Positions 1-8,720 of a DNA stretch of 64,000 bases are shown in pieces; within the stretch, counting starts at the first letter, position 1; each line of letters opens with the position of its first letter. Source of the DNA: Camarhynchus parvulus. Its lineage: Eukaryota; Chordata; Aves; Passeriformes; Thraupidae. The stretch spans positions 8,666,001 to 8,730,000 of the forward strand of contig NC_044581.1 in NCBI RefSeq assembly GCF_901933205.1. Reading direction: 5' to 3'. A program made the translations under genes and the position numbers. Under the pieces are notes generated by a model. The model saw only the letters and a program-made list of their open reading frames with translations, ran no database searches and was not told the origin of the DNA.

Positions 1-20
1 CTTCATCTTCATCTTCCCAG
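1..20 (+). CDS. SLC38A8: SLC38A8, 3' end of the third-from-last coding exon (partial, runs off the left edge)
   Basis: Only the last 20 bases of this exon are in the window. In the frame starting at base 2 they read F-I-F-I-F-P plus the first base of a glycine codon. This matches the phenylalanine/isoleucine-rich membrane segment ending FIFIFPG near the C-terminus of human SLC38A8 (recalled, not searched). The exon ends at CCCAG followed by gcaaga, a GC rather than GT donor. The next exon at 195 completes the glycine codon and continues G-L-C-L-V-C, as the human protein continues G-L-C-L-I-C. SLC38A8 is a multi-pass membrane amino acid transporter of the SNAT/SLC38 family, linked in humans to foveal hypoplasia. 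The 20 bases also resemble a polypyrimidine tract, so confidence rests on the match and the phase. Confidence 0.75.
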
Positions 21-194
21 GCAAGAGCAGGCACAGGGAGGAGGAAAGCAGTGGCGGGGGACACTGGTGCCAAGGGCATTTCTGCAGGGGAAAGTGGCCT
101 GTCCTGGCCCTGGTTTGGGGGTGCAGGGCTGTGCTTGTGGGGGACAATGCAGTGAGGGGTGCTGTGTGGGGCTGAGCTTCTGCACTGACAGCAG
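21..194 (+). other. SLC38A8: SLC38A8 intron with GC-AG boundaries (174 bp)
   Basis: The intron begins gcaaga after CCCAG and ends cagcag before GGCTGT. GC donors are a small known class of U2-type introns and usually have a strong match to U1 elsewhere; CAG|gcaag fits that pattern. It interrupts a glycine codon after its first base. Open frames crossing it are chance results of GC-rich sequence. Confidence 0.7.
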
Positions 195-246
195 GGCTGT
201 GCCTCGTGTGTGTGACTGCGACCCGCAGCCTTGGGCCACGCAAAAA
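195..246 (+). CDS. SLC38A8: SLC38A8, penultimate coding exon
   Basis: This 52-bp exon lies between an acceptor ending gacagcag and a strong donor AAAAA|gtgagt. After the shared glycine it encodes LCLVCVTATRSLGPRK plus two bases of a lysine codon. Human SLC38A8 has a similar loop here, beginning LCLICAMG and containing GPRVK (recalled). It should be the short hydrophilic connection between the last two membrane helices. It enters one base into a codon and leaves two bases in, and both phases agree with the neighbouring exons. That agreement, more than the modest acceptor, makes the call convincing. Confidence 0.85.
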
Positions 247-1576
247 GTGAGTGTCTGCCTGCTCAGCGGTGGTGGGGGCAAGGGAAGGGGCAGGGACAGG
301 GACAGGGTGTGGTGTCCCATGGGCCATGGCCAGGGCAGATCCCTGGGGGTCACCCTGGTCAAAGTGGGAACCCTGCAAGGAGGGGAATTTGGGTGTGGAA
401 GGAAGTGCTCTGGGAATGCCTCTGGATGCCAGGGCTGTGTCCACGCATCAAGGAGGTGCCCAGGTACCAGAGTGACTTTAGGGGCAGAAGAGCTGTGGGG
501 TTTGGTGGCACTGGGACACGTGGTGGGGACTGTGGTGGGGTCAGAGGGGCAGGATGCCCCAAGACAGGAGGCCATCAGGTATTCAGTGTCTGTTGTGCTG
601 GGGCGGTGTGTCCCTATCACTGCTCCTGTCTGGAGGGGCTGGGGCACAGCAGCCCATGTAAGGGGGACCTGACGTGGTGCTGGTGAGTTTGGGATAAGTG
701 TGAGCCTTAGCATGTCTGTGGTGCCCCTGGGGGAGCAGCAGAGTTTGAGGGAGGATGGAGGTTATGTGGTGTGTGGAGGCAGCACCCCAGGACATCGGGG
801 TCTTGGTCAGGAGGGTGCTCTGGGGACCCATGAACATCTTGGGAGGGGTGAAGGTGTCTCAAAAAGGGTGCCAGAGTGCTGGAGGGGCCAAGGCACAAGG
901 TCAGCAGGGCCACCCAGGTGGGTGACAAAGCTTGGGGAGGTGCCTTGGAGAGACCTGCCAGAGCATGAGCCCTTCATGAGGAGAGGGGACGACACGAGCT
1001 GGGACAATGGAGACTGCGAGGGGACAGTCCCAGCCTGCCCGGGACAGTCTGGGAAGGAGCACGGTGCTGAGGACCCTGCAGCAGAGCAGCAGCAGGGTTT
1101 GGGGTGAGTGCTGCATCCCAGGGGCTTGGTCTGGGGCAAGATGGGCTGTGTGCCTGGGGAGGAGGGAACAGTGAGGTGCAGACCCAGGGCTCTGGGGATT
1201 GGGGCTGGGGCCAGGGAGGGACAGGGCTGGAAGCATGTGGGGACAGGATGGAGCTGGGGCTCTGTGGGAGTGGCTGTGTCCAAGCACAGGGTTGGGGTAT
1301 GTGGGTCTCTGGTCCATCAGCAGGGCCACTGGGCACAGCAGAACTGGGAATGATCCCGTGGTGGCATCTGCTGGTTTTTTGACTGAGGTTTGTGTGTCAT
1401 TGCAGTGGACAGGGGGGCTGCCAGGCTCTTCTGCCATCGACTGGGAGCAGGGCAGAGGAGCAGGGCAGAAGAGGCTGACCCTGCAGGGAGCTGCACAGGC
1501 ACAGGAGCTGGGGTACAGGGGTGGCCTGTCACTGAGGTCAGCTCTACCCCGGCAGCCTCTGCTCGTGTCGCCGCAG
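247..1576 (+). other. SLC38A8: SLC38A8 last intron (1.33 kb), no gene seen
   Basis: This is G-rich sequence on the + strand with many short GGGG runs and no recognisable exon. The flanking phases (AA|G, lysine) close without another exon. Several overlapping frames are open on both strands, but they are proline-, glycine- and serine-rich in a way expected of GC-rich DNA and resemble no protein I know. Confidence 0.75.
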
Positions 1577-1673
1577 GGCTGCTCTCATCGCCTGGGGTGT
1601 TCTCTCCGTGCTCGGCGGCGCCTTTGTCTGCGGGCAGAGCGCTGCCCTGGCCGTGCTGGGGCTGCTGCACTGA
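1577..1673 (+). CDS. SLC38A8: SLC38A8, last coding exon with stop codon
   Basis: This exon completes the lysine codon from 246 and encodes AALIAWGVLSVLGGAFVCGQ followed by SAALAVLGLLH and a TGA stop at 1671-1673. It is the final transmembrane helix and short tail of the transporter. Human SLC38A8 ends with a comparable segment, including WGVVSVLVGTFIFGQS (recalled). The chosen acceptor follows cgccgcag at 1576 and has a weak pyrimidine tract. A second acceptor 21 bases upstream (after ccccggcag, exon from 1556) keeps the frame and would add seven residues, so the exact start is uncertain. The frame and the stop are not in doubt. Confidence 0.9.
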
Positions 1674-1769
1674 GGGACCACGGAGCCCCCTGTGACCTCA
1701 CCGTGACCGCCAGCGTCCTGCCCTGCATAGAGGCCCCAACACAGCCACACCACTGGATCCCATGGCGGT

Positions 1770-1775
1770 TTTATT
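1770..1775 (-). terminator. NECAB2: Poly(A) signal AATAAA of NECAB2
   Basis: Read on the - strand this is AATAAA within AAATAAAA. It is the only such hexamer I find between the NECAB2 stop and the SLC38A8 coding exon. About 15-45 bases downstream on the - strand is a GT-rich stretch (TGGTGTGGCTGTGTTGGGG), a good downstream element for cleavage. It lies 30 bases from the oppositely oriented signal of SLC38A8. Confidence 0.75.
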
Positions 1776-1805
1776 TGGCATCACCGTCCCCGTTGTACAG
1801 TGGCT

Positions 1806-1811
1806 AATAAA
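1806..1811 (+). terminator. SLC38A8: Poly(A) signal AATAAA of SLC38A8
   Basis: This is a canonical AATAAA on the + strand, 133 bases after the SLC38A8 stop and the first such hexamer downstream of it. The following bases are purine-rich with only a weak GT-rich stretch, so the exact cleavage point is unclear. Confidence 0.75.
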
Positions 1812-2531
1812 GACAGGAGAGGGAATTGGCAAAGGTCCTGTGCCACACACCCTGAGGGACCCCCACGCATGGAGGGGTGGGTGTGAGATTGGCACAGATG
1901 GACAGACACACAGACAAAGTACAGACCCCAGGAGGGAGGGGAGGCAGCCACCCTCATGCCTACAAGGCACCAGCTGCAAGTGTGCACATGCAAAGGAAAC
2001 CCCTGGGGACTCCCCACAGCTGGAAAGGATTAAGGGGTGCCTAGGGAGAAGGGAAACCCCCCTCTGCCACCCCCCTGACTCCCCCCTGGGGCACAGGTCC
2101 CCATCCCTGCAGGCACACACACACCAGGCACAGCTTCAACCCCCCAGTCTCCTCCCAGGGTGGCCCCTGGGGTCTTGCACAGACCCCCAGCCTACTCCCT
2201 GCTTTCAGGGGGGGCTCCAGCCTCCCACCTCCCACTCCCATCCCTCCCTTCCTAGTGCCTGCCTGCCTGCACCCGTTGCCCCCCTCCCTGCCTACCTATA
2301 TCTGGGGGATGTCCCCCTCCCCAAACGCTGCCAGCCCCTCCCTGGCAGTCCTTGTTTCCCCTGAGACCACCCACACCAGGGAGAGATGCCCCAGGTGGTG
2401 GGGAGCTGAGGGAGGACTCTGGGGTGGGGTTCACACACATGGGAGTTTCCTTCACTGCAGCCAGGTCACACTGACGCCTCCCCCAGGCCCCGCAGAGGGG
2501 ACAGGTGCTGGCAGGCCCCCGGCACTCTCCG

Positions 2532-2560
2532 TCACTCTCGGCTCAGGGTGCACCAGGCAG
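2532..2560 (-). CDS. NECAB2: NECAB2 exon 13, coding part with stop codon
   Basis: The last 29 coding bases encode AAWCTLSRE and a TGA stop (2532-2534), against human AAWCTVGRD (recalled). The acceptor is gatgttcccctgcag. The exon continues as 3' UTR to about 1750. Confidence 0.93.
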
Positions 2561-2753
2561 CTGCAGGGGAACATCACTGGGTCACACCTACCCGGGCCCA
2601 AATCACCCTGAACCCACCCCCCAGCCCAGCCAGCTCAGCCTGTGCTGTCCTTCACAGCATGCCACCTGCCCACCCTTGCTCCCCAACAACTGGGGAGGTG
2701 CTGGCTGCCCAGGGGTCCCTGTCCCCCACCCTCTGGGCTGGCTGCCCTCCTAC

Positions 2754-2845
2754 CTGGCACGGCCACGCTGGAGATGGCCTCAGGCTGGCTGAGCGTGTCC
2801 ACCTTGACGTGCTGGAAGCCCTTGCAGGTGGCACTCTGCAGGTGC
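2754..2845 (-). CDS. NECAB2: NECAB2 exon 12 (end of ABM-type domain)
   Basis: This 92-bp exon encodes [20 protein letters not shown] then [10 protein letters not shown]. The [11 protein letters not shown] stretch is identical to the recalled human NECAB2 sequence and is not shared with NECAB1. The acceptor is ccacctgggcacag and the donor CCAG|gtagga. It leaves one base of an alanine codon for the final exon. Confidence 0.95.
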
Positions 2846-3212
2846 CTGTGCCCAGGTGGGAGAGAGTGGGTGACACCCAGCCCCCCCAGAAACACCATCC
2901 CAGCCTCCCACAGCACCACGGGCTCTGGCAGGGCTGGGTGCCAGAAATCCTGCTCACTTCCCCTTGTGCAGAGCACCCTGCCTTGGTTCAGGACACTGAC
3001 CCCTCTCATCATCACATCCAAAGGCACTCCCAGGTGGGAGGTGTAGAGATACCCGCCCCAACACCCTGTCCTGTTTACAGGGATAGCCCTAGGACAGACA
3101 GACAGCTCCTCAGTCCTGCTGTCAGACAGGGGACAGAGCTTGGGGCTCAGCTGCTCTAACAACCCTCCACACCCAAGCCTCCCAAAATGGGCGTGTTCAT
3201 CCCCTCCCCTAC
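2846..3212 (-). other. NECAB2: NECAB2 intron 11 (367 bp)
   Basis: GC-rich with good GT-AG ends (gtaggg, gcacag). I see no repeat or additional exon. Introns 12 (2561-2753) and 9 (3705-3814) are shorter and equally plain. Confidence 0.85.
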
Positions 3213-3290
3213 CTCTTCCAGTCCTCCTCGGTCTCCCAGAACTCGTAGACAATGAAGGTGACCCCATCAGGCAGCTTCACCGCGGTGACA
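3213..3290 (-). CDS. NECAB2: NECAB2 exon 11 (ABM-type domain core)
   Basis: This 78-bp exon encodes [20 protein letters not shown] and EEDWK plus two bases of an arginine codon. The YEFWE(T/N) motif is the most characteristic element of the NECAB ABM domain. No enzyme activity is established for this domain in NECABs. The acceptor is cctgtttctgccag and the donor GAG|gtaggg. Confidence 0.95.
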
Positions 3291-3591
3291 CTGGCAGAAA
3301 CAGGGAGAGGGGGTGAGCCCCCAACATGGGGCATCCCTCCCCCTCTGCAGCCACAGGTGTGCTCCTGGGTGGGCTATCGAGGGGGACCCAGCCCCTGCAG
3401 CCCAGGTAGGGGTAGCCCCCTCTTTGCCATCCCAGCACTCCTCAGCCCGTGCAACAGCAGTGTTGGTGGCTGAGTGTGACTGCATCCCAAATCCTGGCTG
3501 CTTTGCCTCAGTCCTTTGCTTGGTCCCCACTCCATCCCACACCAAGCCCCATCTCCCCAGCCCCCAACAGGCAGCTGCTGATGGTACCCAC
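3291..3591 (-). other. NECAB2: NECAB2 intron 10 (301 bp)
   Basis: Bounded by gtgggt and ctgccag on the - strand. No repeat, RNA gene or exon was recognised inside it. Confidence 0.85.
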
Positions 3592-3704
3592 TGGAAGCAG
3601 TCCCGCTCCCCGGCCACGCTCTTCAGGTACTGCTTCAGGGAGCTGCAGAACTCGCCCAGGTGCTTCTGTGACACTGTCATCTCGTTCCTCACCAGGAGCA
3701 GGTA
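3592..3704 (-). CDS. NECAB2: NECAB2 exon 10 (ABM-type domain)
   Basis: This 113-bp exon encodes YLLLVRNEMTVSQKHLGEFC followed by SSLKQYLKSVAGERDCF plus two bases of a histidine codon. It holds the first strand and helix of the ABM-like ferredoxin fold. Human equivalents include LQLVRQEMAV and SLRQYLRG (recalled). The acceptor is ttgggggccctgcag and the donor CCA|gtgggt. Confidence 0.93.
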
Positions 3705-3814
3705 CTGCAGGGCCCCCAAACACAGCATGTGAGACCCACAGGAACACAGTGACCCCCCCAGTGTGGCTCTGTGCTGCAGGGGCACCCCAGCACCCACGGG
3801 TTGGGCACACTCAC

Positions 3815-3871
3815 TGTGCAGGCCGTGCTCTCGCTGTCCGACAGCCGCTGGTGCAGGTCAAACCACAGGGT
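3815..3871 (-). CDS. NECAB2: NECAB2 exon 9 (start of ABM-type domain)
   Basis: This exon is exactly 57 bp or 19 codons, in phase at both ends: TLWFDLHQRLSDSESTACT. Human NECAB2 has ALWFDLQQRLSD here (recalled). The acceptor is ccttttcccag and the donor ACA|gtgagt. Because it is a multiple of three, skipping it would keep the frame. Confidence 0.93.
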
Positions 3872-4178
3872 CTGGGAAAAGGGCAACAAGCAGCAGAGGG
3901 GGTGGTGGATTGCCTGAGGCTGCTGTCCCTCCCTACTTGGTGGATTTCTGTCCCCACCATTGGCAATGACTGTGCCCCCTTCTCCACAGGGAAAGGGCTC
4001 CATGAGCTGCTTGCACCTCCAGTCAGGAGCCTTCACAAAAGTTCCCTCTACTCCCATTGCAGCCAACATCCCCAACACCAAATCCTCATCCCTCATGCCT
4101 CAGAACAGCTGGGGCAAGGTCCCTGAACTGTCCCTGGGATGGCAGGACAGCCCCATGCAGAGAAACGCTGGCCCTTAC
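3872..4178 (-). other. NECAB2: NECAB2 intron 8 (307 bp)
   Basis: Bounded by gtaagg and ttcccag on the - strand. No feature was recognised. Intron 7 (4259-4374, 116 bp) is similarly featureless. Confidence 0.85.
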
Positions 4179-4258
4179 CTTGTCCTCCAGCTTGCCAATC
4201 AGCTTGGCCAGCCTGTTGATCTGCCCCTCCAGCCCCTCTGCCTTGGTGTCAGGGGAAC
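4179..4258 (-). CDS. NECAB2: NECAB2 exon 8 (short coiled coil)
   Basis: This 80-bp exon encodes GSPDTKAEG then LEGQINRLAKLIGKLEDK. The second part has a heptad-like leucine/isoleucine spacing and corresponds to human LEAQISRLAELIGRLESK (recalled), the predicted coiled coil before the ABM domain. The acceptor is gctctgtgcag and the donor AAG|gtaagg, ending on a whole codon. Confidence 0.93.
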
Positions 4259-4374
4259 CTGCACAGAGCCAGGAGACACTGATGGAGTGAGGGGCACCTG
4301 CAGGCACCCCCTGAGAGCCTGTGCTGCTGCTGGGACCTGAGTGCTCCAAGCCAGCCCAGGCAGCCAGCACTTAC

Positions 4375-4493
4375 CAGTCTGGAAGCTCTTTCCTTGCTCC
4401 CTGGGGACCATCCAGGTGCTGGGAGAGTAGCTGGGGACAGGATTGTCATACCAGGTGTCACTCAGGCCATGACCATCCTTGCTGGGGTAGTGT
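4375..4493 (-). CDS. NECAB2: NECAB2 exon 7 (variable linker)
   Basis: This 119-bp exon starts by completing the arginine codon and encodes HYPSKDGHGLSDTWYDNPVP followed by SYSPSTWMVPREQGKSFQT, ending one base into a glycine codon. It is rich in serine, proline and aromatic residues, has no domain I recognise, and aligns poorly with the human linker, which is also poorly conserved between NECAB paralogues. The acceptor is ctctggttgcag and the donor gtaagt. The other two frames hit stops early, which fixes the phase. Confidence 0.9.
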
Positions 4494-7030
4494 CTGCAAC
4501 CAGAGAGCACACAAGGTGTCAGGACAGCAGAGCTGGCACTCACAGAGTGGCATGAGCCAGCCTGGGGAGCCAGCACTGGAACCTCCTTTCTGACAGCTCT
4601 GTCCATGATGCCAGACCCGTTGGAGTGGGTCAGAAACAAAGGAATGTCAGTGGGCTGCTCCCAGCAGCTATCACTTTCCTACTCATGGAACAGCACAGCC
4701 CTCCTGGCACCACCAGCAGCCTTCAGGGCCTTTTTCTGTCCTAGGCAGACACCTGCAACATGGGGTATTCAGGCCCCTGTGCCCAGCCAGCTGCACTTTA
4801 CTGGGGCTGGTTTTGCAGTCCAATGCCTCTGGTGGCTTTCAGACAGGAAAAGCTGCTGCCACCCAGACTGCCCATGCCTGAATGGCTGCCCATGAGCAGA
4901 GGCTGTGTATCCCACTAACAGACTGCAGCTGCAGTTCTCCTGGAGAATGGAAACACACCCACTGTAGCATTTCCTCCAGCATGCTTTCTTTGTCTGGGTC
5001 TACAAAGCCCATTTGGCCTGGAGGTTGCTCAAAGATCGAAAAAAATATCCTGGAACGCTTCCACAGATGGAGCATCCATAATCACCATCCAGCACCAGGT
5101 CCTCGGTGCTCCTCCCAGGACCTCATTTATTTGCAAGCCAGAGAGAATGAGAGATCTGCCATCCTCACAAGGGTTTGCAGCTGCCATCCACATGTGTGAG
5201 AGGGGAATGGGTTTGGGGAAGAATGACCCTCTCCTTTCTTCTCCACCAACAGGAAGCCTGTGCCACAGAGGGAGAGACTGAGCAGCTCAAAGGATTTCCA
5301 GTGTTCCCTTCCAGCAAGAGCAGCTCTGTGCCAGCTGACTGCTGACAGAGGTGCCTGGGAGCCCTGGCTCCTCTTTGTTAGTCAAGCAGCTCCCAGCTGG
5401 AGACAACATGCTGAATGCCCAATGGGCACCACACCAGCCAGCCTCTCCTTGCCCTCCTGTCCCTCCCTTGGCACCTGGCTCCTCCTAAGCACCATTGCTG
5501 GGCTCTCTTTCCCCAGCTACCTTGTAAATCAGCCAGTGTGGGCTCCACTATATATACACAGGGACATGGTGTGCAGGTCTCAAAGAACATCTCCAAGATA
5601 AGGAAGCAGGAACAACAATAAAGGTGCAGGAGCATCCCTTTGCTACAGACTGTGCAATTATAACACTGCTGGTGCTGGATTATCCCCTGTCAATAGACAG
5701 GAAATTAGGCAAAAACAGGCAGAGATTTATTTTAATCAGAATTTAATGAGGTGTCTCCATCTTGGACCTCTGCCTTTGCACTTTGTTCTACAGCCCTTTA
5801 TTTTCGTGATTTTTAGGCCATCTCTTTGTCTTCATGCGGATGCAGGAGATAATTTTTTTGTGAGATTTGTTTTTCTTTTTAGCCATTATCTTCATGAGAA
5901 AACAACTACAATACTCCCCATTATCATCTGGGCCCACACATCAGCAAATAAAAGCCAGCAAAGTCTTTCATGGGCTCTAATTGCTCTGCCTGATGTTGGG
6001 TTTGTTTCCTCTTCATATTTTTGCAGGAGCTCCTACTTCTTTTTGTACAAGGTTTGCCACAAAAAAAAAAAAAGAGAAGAAAGGGATGTGAGATGATGAA
6101 ACCCACAACATTCCTGCTGGAAAAGCTGGTGAGATGGTGGCAGAGCTGCCCAGATCTTGCTGTGTTCCACAGAGTGTGTCTTAGGAGGGAGCTGGGATTT
6201 TCACTCTCCATGTGCCCCTCTGCCTGCCCATGGCTTTGGGAAGCCAAAACATCCCTCTGCAAGCATCCCGAGGCCTCCTGGTTTGAAGGAACAGCAGGAG
6301 AAGGGTTGGTCTGACAAACAGGTTTCCATGGCAACCTGTCCTGGTTAGAGCTGGTGACAGTGGCACTCTGGGGAGCTTTGTGACACTGACACCGAGGGGG
6401 CTGTGCTGCGGTTCTGCCTCTGCTGCTGGCAACTCCTTACAGCCTAGCCCTGGCAGCACCCGGGAAATCTTGAGACAGTCTCCTCTGTGCTGCCCCAGCT
6501 CAGTGGCGTGTGCTGGGCTGCTGGCATGGGGACACCCCTCATGAGACTGGGAGACAGCACTGCCTGTCCTCAGTGCACAAGCACCCTTTCCCTCTGGATG
6601 GTTACGCCTGCTGAGTGCTCTGGCAGGAGGGGCAGCATCCCTGGCATGGGAATCTGTCCCTGTGGGCTGTCTCCAGCTCACCTCAGGCTGTGTTTTGCCC
6701 TGGATGGGAGCAGTGGTCTGCCCAAAGCTGCAGCCCCGTGCACCCAGCGCTGCCCAGCCCGGTGCCAGGTGCTGGCCCTGGTTTGCATCCCCACACACAG
6801 TGCTCTTGTTAAGGGTGACCCTGGGGACTGCAGGAGAGAAAGGAACAGGGCAGGACAGAGCGGTGGAGAAAAGCCCCCAGAGTTCAGGAAGCCGGGAAGG
6901 GAGGGAAAAAGAAGGGCCCAGCTCCCCTTTGCTGCTCCCCTTGTCTGCTGTGTTTCCCTCACCCCACAGAAGCATCCTCCTCCTCCCCTTGCACCCTCCT
7001 GCACCAGAGGAGGGCAGGAGTGCTGCAGAC
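4494..7030 (-). other. NECAB2: NECAB2 intron 6 (2.5 kb)
   Basis: This holds a strong cryptic donor (GGG|gtgagg on the - strand, cut between 6963 and 6962) and an A13 run at about 6061-6073. A long open - strand frame covering 6181-7320 runs through exon 6 into both flanking introns; only the exon part matches a protein. No repeat family or further exon was recognised. Confidence 0.75.
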
Positions 7031-7167
7031 CTGGCGGGGTTGGTTTGCTCATCGATGGCATCCACAGCACTCTCCACGGAGCTCAGCAGGGACTGGGTCT
7101 GGTTCGCCGTCTCCTTCAGCAGGAAGCGTGTCACGAACTGGTCCACGTTGCTGCCGCTCTCGTACAC
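7031..7167 (-). CDS. NECAB2: NECAB2 exon 6 (conserved central helical region)
   Basis: This 137-bp exon begins on a whole codon with [20 protein letters not shown], continues [20 protein letters not shown] and ends QTNPA plus two bases of an arginine codon. It is the most conserved stretch in the window and differs from human NECAB2 at only a few positions (recalled). The acceptor is a good tgccccctgcag. The donor GCCAG|gtctgc matches consensus only at CAG|gt, but it is the one that keeps frame with exon 7 (AG|A, arginine). A stronger donor 68 bases downstream breaks the frame. Confidence 0.93.
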
Positions 7168-7204
7168 CTGCAGGGGCACACGGGGAGCAGGGTGAGTGCC
7201 AGGG

Positions 7205-7312
7205 CAGCCCCTGCAGCACCACCAGGGTCCATGGCCAGTGCAGCACCTGCAGCAGCACCAGGGTCCCCAGCCCATGCAGCACCTGCAGCAGCGCTCCCTG
7301 GTCCCCTGCCAC
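7205..7312. repeat. 36-bp tandem repeat, 3 copies, beside exon 6
   Basis: Three units of 36 bases (7205-7240, 7241-7276, 7277-7312), each starting CAGC(A/C)CCTGCAGCA. They begin 37 bases upstream of the NECAB2 exon 6 acceptor in transcript direction. As 36 is a multiple of three, an open frame runs through them, which explains a long - strand frame here. Confidence 0.9.
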
Positions 7313-8720
7313 ATCCCCACGATGTAAAGAGATGTTACCCAAAGCCCATAGTTGCTCTCTTTAGCATGATCTTAAATTACTTTGCTGTTGCCTTGAAGCC
7401 AGTGGATACCGATATGAAAAGTGTGTCCTGTGCTTTGGCGATCCCTGCTCAGAGAGTTCAGCACGTTATACAGTGCCCTAGTCCACAAGAGTATGGCCAA
7501 CCCAGCGCTCAGTTTAAAGGAGTTTGGAATGATTCTCAACGTGCTGTTTGACTGATAGAAGCTCCCAGGTAATACAAAGTTTTTCAAGACAAAGAACACC
7601 TAAAAATATTTTAATAGAACAACTGATTTGCCTGAAGCACCCAGGGCCCCTTTCCCAGCACAGCCTTGCTGAGCCCTGCCCTGCTTCTGCACCTCCTTAC
7701 AGTCACCAGCACAGGAGGGACACTGGCACAACCAGAGGGACACGCACTGACTGTCCAACACTGACCCAACCAATCCAGCATTGGTTCAACACCATTCCAA
7801 CCAGTTCAGCACTACCCCAATCAGACCCAGTGGCCACTGACCTCACCAGCTCTGGCTGAAGCCAACCACTCAGCATCAGAGCTGAAAACAATTGCAGTGA
7901 AAAAAAGGCTCCCCAAAACCCAGGCTCAACAGCACCACTTTTTCCCAGACTCTTTCCCACCCATCAGTGCCATCTGGGACAGCACTTTGCCCAGGCAAAA
8001 CCCTGCTGGGCACTGTCCCTGTGTGCTCACATCTCCTGGCATGGGACTCCTCTGGGAGGAATTACTGAATTTTTGGGGCCATGAGACAGGGATGGATGTC
8101 CTGGCTCCCTGCATTCCATCAGCAATGACCACACTCATGGGACTGAAGTGGTCCCAGCACCACAGGTTATCTGAGCACGCAGCAGCACATCATGAGCACC
8201 CCAAGCTCCCCAAAGCAAATTATTATTCCTGTTTTATGGTGAAGCTATTAACAAGGGTTATTTCCATGGCAACTGGAGCAGCTCTGTGAGAACCCAGAGG
8301 GCCTTTATCCCCGCCTTTATGTCCTGTATTAAATCATAAAAGAAGAATGAACTGATGGAAAAAACCCTTTGGGGGAACTGATCACAGAGCTGATTCCTCA
8401 CCCTGGTTTGGTATGGAAGCATTAGTTCCTTGATGGCTTCTTGAACATCCAATTAGCAGCATTTAATGACTTCTGTCTGACACAAGAAAACCTGCTCACA
8501 GCCACAGTGTTTCTGGGGGAAATGCACCACACAGTGATCCTCAGGAGAGGGTGGTGCACAGCAAGGCGATGGTGATGCTGAAGCTGTGAGAGGATGTGTA
8601 GTTAAGTGGTAGATTTTTTATTACCTAACCACAGCCTATAATGTTGGTTCAGCTTTAGGAAAAATCAAACAGGTGATTCCCACATTCACTTAAATCAGTT
8701 GAACTCCCTACATACAGATT

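Larger units (their letters stand above)
1674..1830 (+). other. SLC38A8: SLC38A8 3' untranslated region
   Basis: This runs from the TGA stop to an expected cleavage site 15-25 bases after the AATAAA at 1806-1811. The 3' UTR is short, about 155 bases. Its last 70 or so bases are also transcribed from the other strand as the end of NECAB2. The right end is an estimate. Confidence 0.65.
1750..2531 (-). other. NECAB2: NECAB2 3' untranslated region
   Basis: This extends from just after the stop codon (2532-2534) to an estimated cleavage site near 1750-1755, about 780 bases. It is GC-rich, with C runs on the + strand, and is not interrupted by a recognisable repeat. Open frames inside it are low-complexity and are not taken as genes. 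Its last part overlaps the 3' UTR of SLC38A8 on the opposite strand. Confidence 0.7.

Noticed and set aside
1..20. Reading positions 1-20 as a polypyrimidine tract and splice acceptor instead of an exon end
   Set aside because: Considered because cttcatcttcatcttcccag looks like one. The downstream sequence GKSRHRE does not match SLC38A8, while FIFIFP plus the exon at 195 does, with correct phase.
131..166. An alternative SLC38A8 exon starting GGCTGTGCTTGTGG (GLCLWG) near 126
   Set aside because: It begins like the expected protein but hits a TGA within nine codons and lacks a donor. The exon at 195-246 fits in full.
9..1437. Several 100-230 codon frames on both strands at the left edge
   Set aside because: Low-complexity Pro/Gly/Ser translations of GC-rich intron. 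The real SLC38A8 exons here are short and in another reading.
6181..7320. A 379-codon open frame on the - strand
   Set aside because: Only 7031-7167 inside it matches a protein (NECAB2 exon 6). The rest is intron, kept open by GC-rich sequence and a 36-bp repeat that is a multiple of three.
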